NCBI GenBank assembly: GCA_900541315.1
Contig: UQJF01000134.1
Location: forward strand, 1 to 7,658
Reading direction: 5' to 3'
Source of the DNA: an uncultured Clostridium sp.
GTDB taxonomy: Bacteria; Bacillota; Clostridia; Lachnospirales; Lachnospiraceae
DNA: 7,658 nt
This document shows, one piece after another, positions 6,896 to 7,658 of the stretch. Position numbers and translations under genes: made by a program. Each line of letters starts with the position of its first letter. The first letter of the stretch is position 1. A model generated the notes under the pieces. That model made no database searches and was not told where the DNA came from. It was given only the letters and a program-made list of their open reading frames with translations.

Positions 6896-7610
6896 ATGAA
6901 AGTACCTTTTAATGTGGATCTTACAGGAAAAACAGCCATTGTAACAGGAGGAAGCGGTGTGCTTTGTTCTGCTATGGCTTACGGCCTGGCTGTGAACGGG
7001 GCGAAAGTTGCCATTATTGGGCGTAATAAGGAAAAACTGGCGAAAATGTCTGAGACCCTTACAGAAAATGCCAAAAATGAATACAGCAAAGAAGCAACAG
7101 TAAAAGGCTACAGCTGCAATGTACTGGATAAAGAAGAACTGGTAAAGACTTATGAGCAGATCAAAGCAGAGCTGGGAAGCTGCGATATCCTGATTAACGG
7201 CGCGGGGGGAAACCAGCCGGGAGCCATTGCCTCTGTAAAAATGTTAAAGAAGGAAAAACAGGAGGACGATTATTCTTTCTGGGATCTGAAGGAAGAGAAT
7301 ATTAGAAATGTAATGGATCTGAATTACATGGGAACTTTACTGCCTATCCAGGTATTTACCAGAGACATGGTTGAAAAGAGAAAGGGAAGCATTATCAATA
7401 TCGCTTCTGTTTCTTCCATCCTTCCTCTTTCCAAGGTCATGGCTTATTCCAATGCAAAAAGCGCTATCCAGAGCCTGACTCAGTGGCTGGCCATCCATTT
7501 TGGACAAAGCGGCATCCGCTGCAATGCCATTGTACCAGGATTTTATGCAGCAGAGCAGAACCATGATCTGTTATTTAACAAAGACGGTTCCTACACAGAC
7601 AGAGCCGGAG
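6896..7610 (+). CDS. SDR-family oxidoreductase, probable D-mannonate oxidoreductase (3' partial)
   Basis: The 238 visible residues form a short-chain dehydrogenase with a Rossmann fold. Seen are VTGGSGVLCSAMA (16-28, cofactor loop), NGAGG (101-105), the active-site Asn143 in DLNYMGT, Ser171 in NIASVSS, and Tyr184 and Lys188 in AYSNAKSA. VPGFYAAEQNHDLLF (213-227) follows the active site. The shortened GGSGVLC loop and the PGFxxxEQNxxLL stretch resemble the SDR-type D-mannonate oxidoreductase (fructuronate reductase) of Bacillus and clostridia, which interconverts D-fructuronate and D-mannonate in glucuronate breakdown. That substrate is inferred from remembered family features; another sugar-acid or polyol dehydrogenase is possible. 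Arg43 after the second strand, with no acidic residue there, leaves NAD versus NADP open. The start is set by GAGGAG five bases upstream. The gene has its own promoter after the purL terminator. About 40 C-terminal residues are missing. The reading frame runs on into adapter from 7611, and residues from there on (starting AVSYTHL) are artificial. Confidence 0.88.
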
Positions 7611-7658
7611 CTGTCTCTTATACACATCTCCGAGCCCACGAGACGGAGCTACATCTCG
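7611..7658 (-). other. Nextera/Tn5 library adapter (non-biological contig end)
   Basis: This is the exact reverse complement of positions 2-49: mosaic end 7611-7629 (CTGTCTCTTATACACATCT), Read 2 adapter stem 7630-7644, index GGAGCTAC 7645-7652, and the first P7 bases 7653-7658. It is what Read 1 shows when it reads through a short insert. It truncates the SDR gene and stays open in that frame, so an automatic caller would add about 16 false residues. Confidence 0.97.

Noticed and set aside
7337..7564. Minus-strand 75-residue reading frame
   Set aside because: It is antisense to the catalytic part of the SDR gene and has no RBS or family resemblance.
1..7658. Composite transposon or IS bounded by about 48-bp terminal inverted repeats with Tn5/IS50-like ends
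   Set aside because: The ends include Illumina adapter, index and P7 primer bases, there is no transposase, and the cargo is ordinary chromosomal housekeeping sequence.

Overview
The window is a short shotgun contig, most likely from a gut-type member of the Clostridia (Lachnospiraceae-like). Three things point there: a single-chain PurL of the Clostridium/Streptococcus type, a UPF0371/DUF1846 protein, and strong AGGAGG-type ribosome binding sites with moderate GC. The genus cannot be fixed from the sequence alone. Both outermost ends (1-49 and 7611-7658) are untrimmed Nextera (Tn5) library adapter, so the biological sequence is only 50-7610.

Layout. 50-971 (minus) holds remnants of a GGDEF-EAL cyclic-di-GMP gene. 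Its 5' end is missing, an in-frame stop sits just upstream, and the GGDEF tail joins the second half of an EAL domain out of frame, with the EAL-motif half absent. 1053-2531 (minus) is an intact UPF0371/DUF1846 gene with its own extended -10 promoter and a terminator-like hairpin. 2532-2868 is a divergent promoter region. 2869-6642 (plus) is a complete 1257-residue phosphoribosylformylglycinamidine synthase (purL) with an AT-rich promoter, a leader hairpin, a strong RBS and a clear intrinsic terminator. 6896-7610 (plus) is the first 238 residues of a short-chain dehydrogenase, most like SDR-type D-mannonate oxidoreductases, cut off by the right-hand adapter.

Each gene seems to be its own transcription unit: purL is flanked by a divergent gene and by a terminator followed by a new promoter. 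No pathway link between purL, the UPF0371 protein and the SDR is visible. I found no RNA gene, CRISPR array, defence system or genuine mobile element, and no convincing undescribed system. The points most worth a second look are the adapter ends (which imitate terminal inverted repeats), the internally deleted GGDEF-EAL gene, and an 8-bp inverted repeat in the SDR leader.
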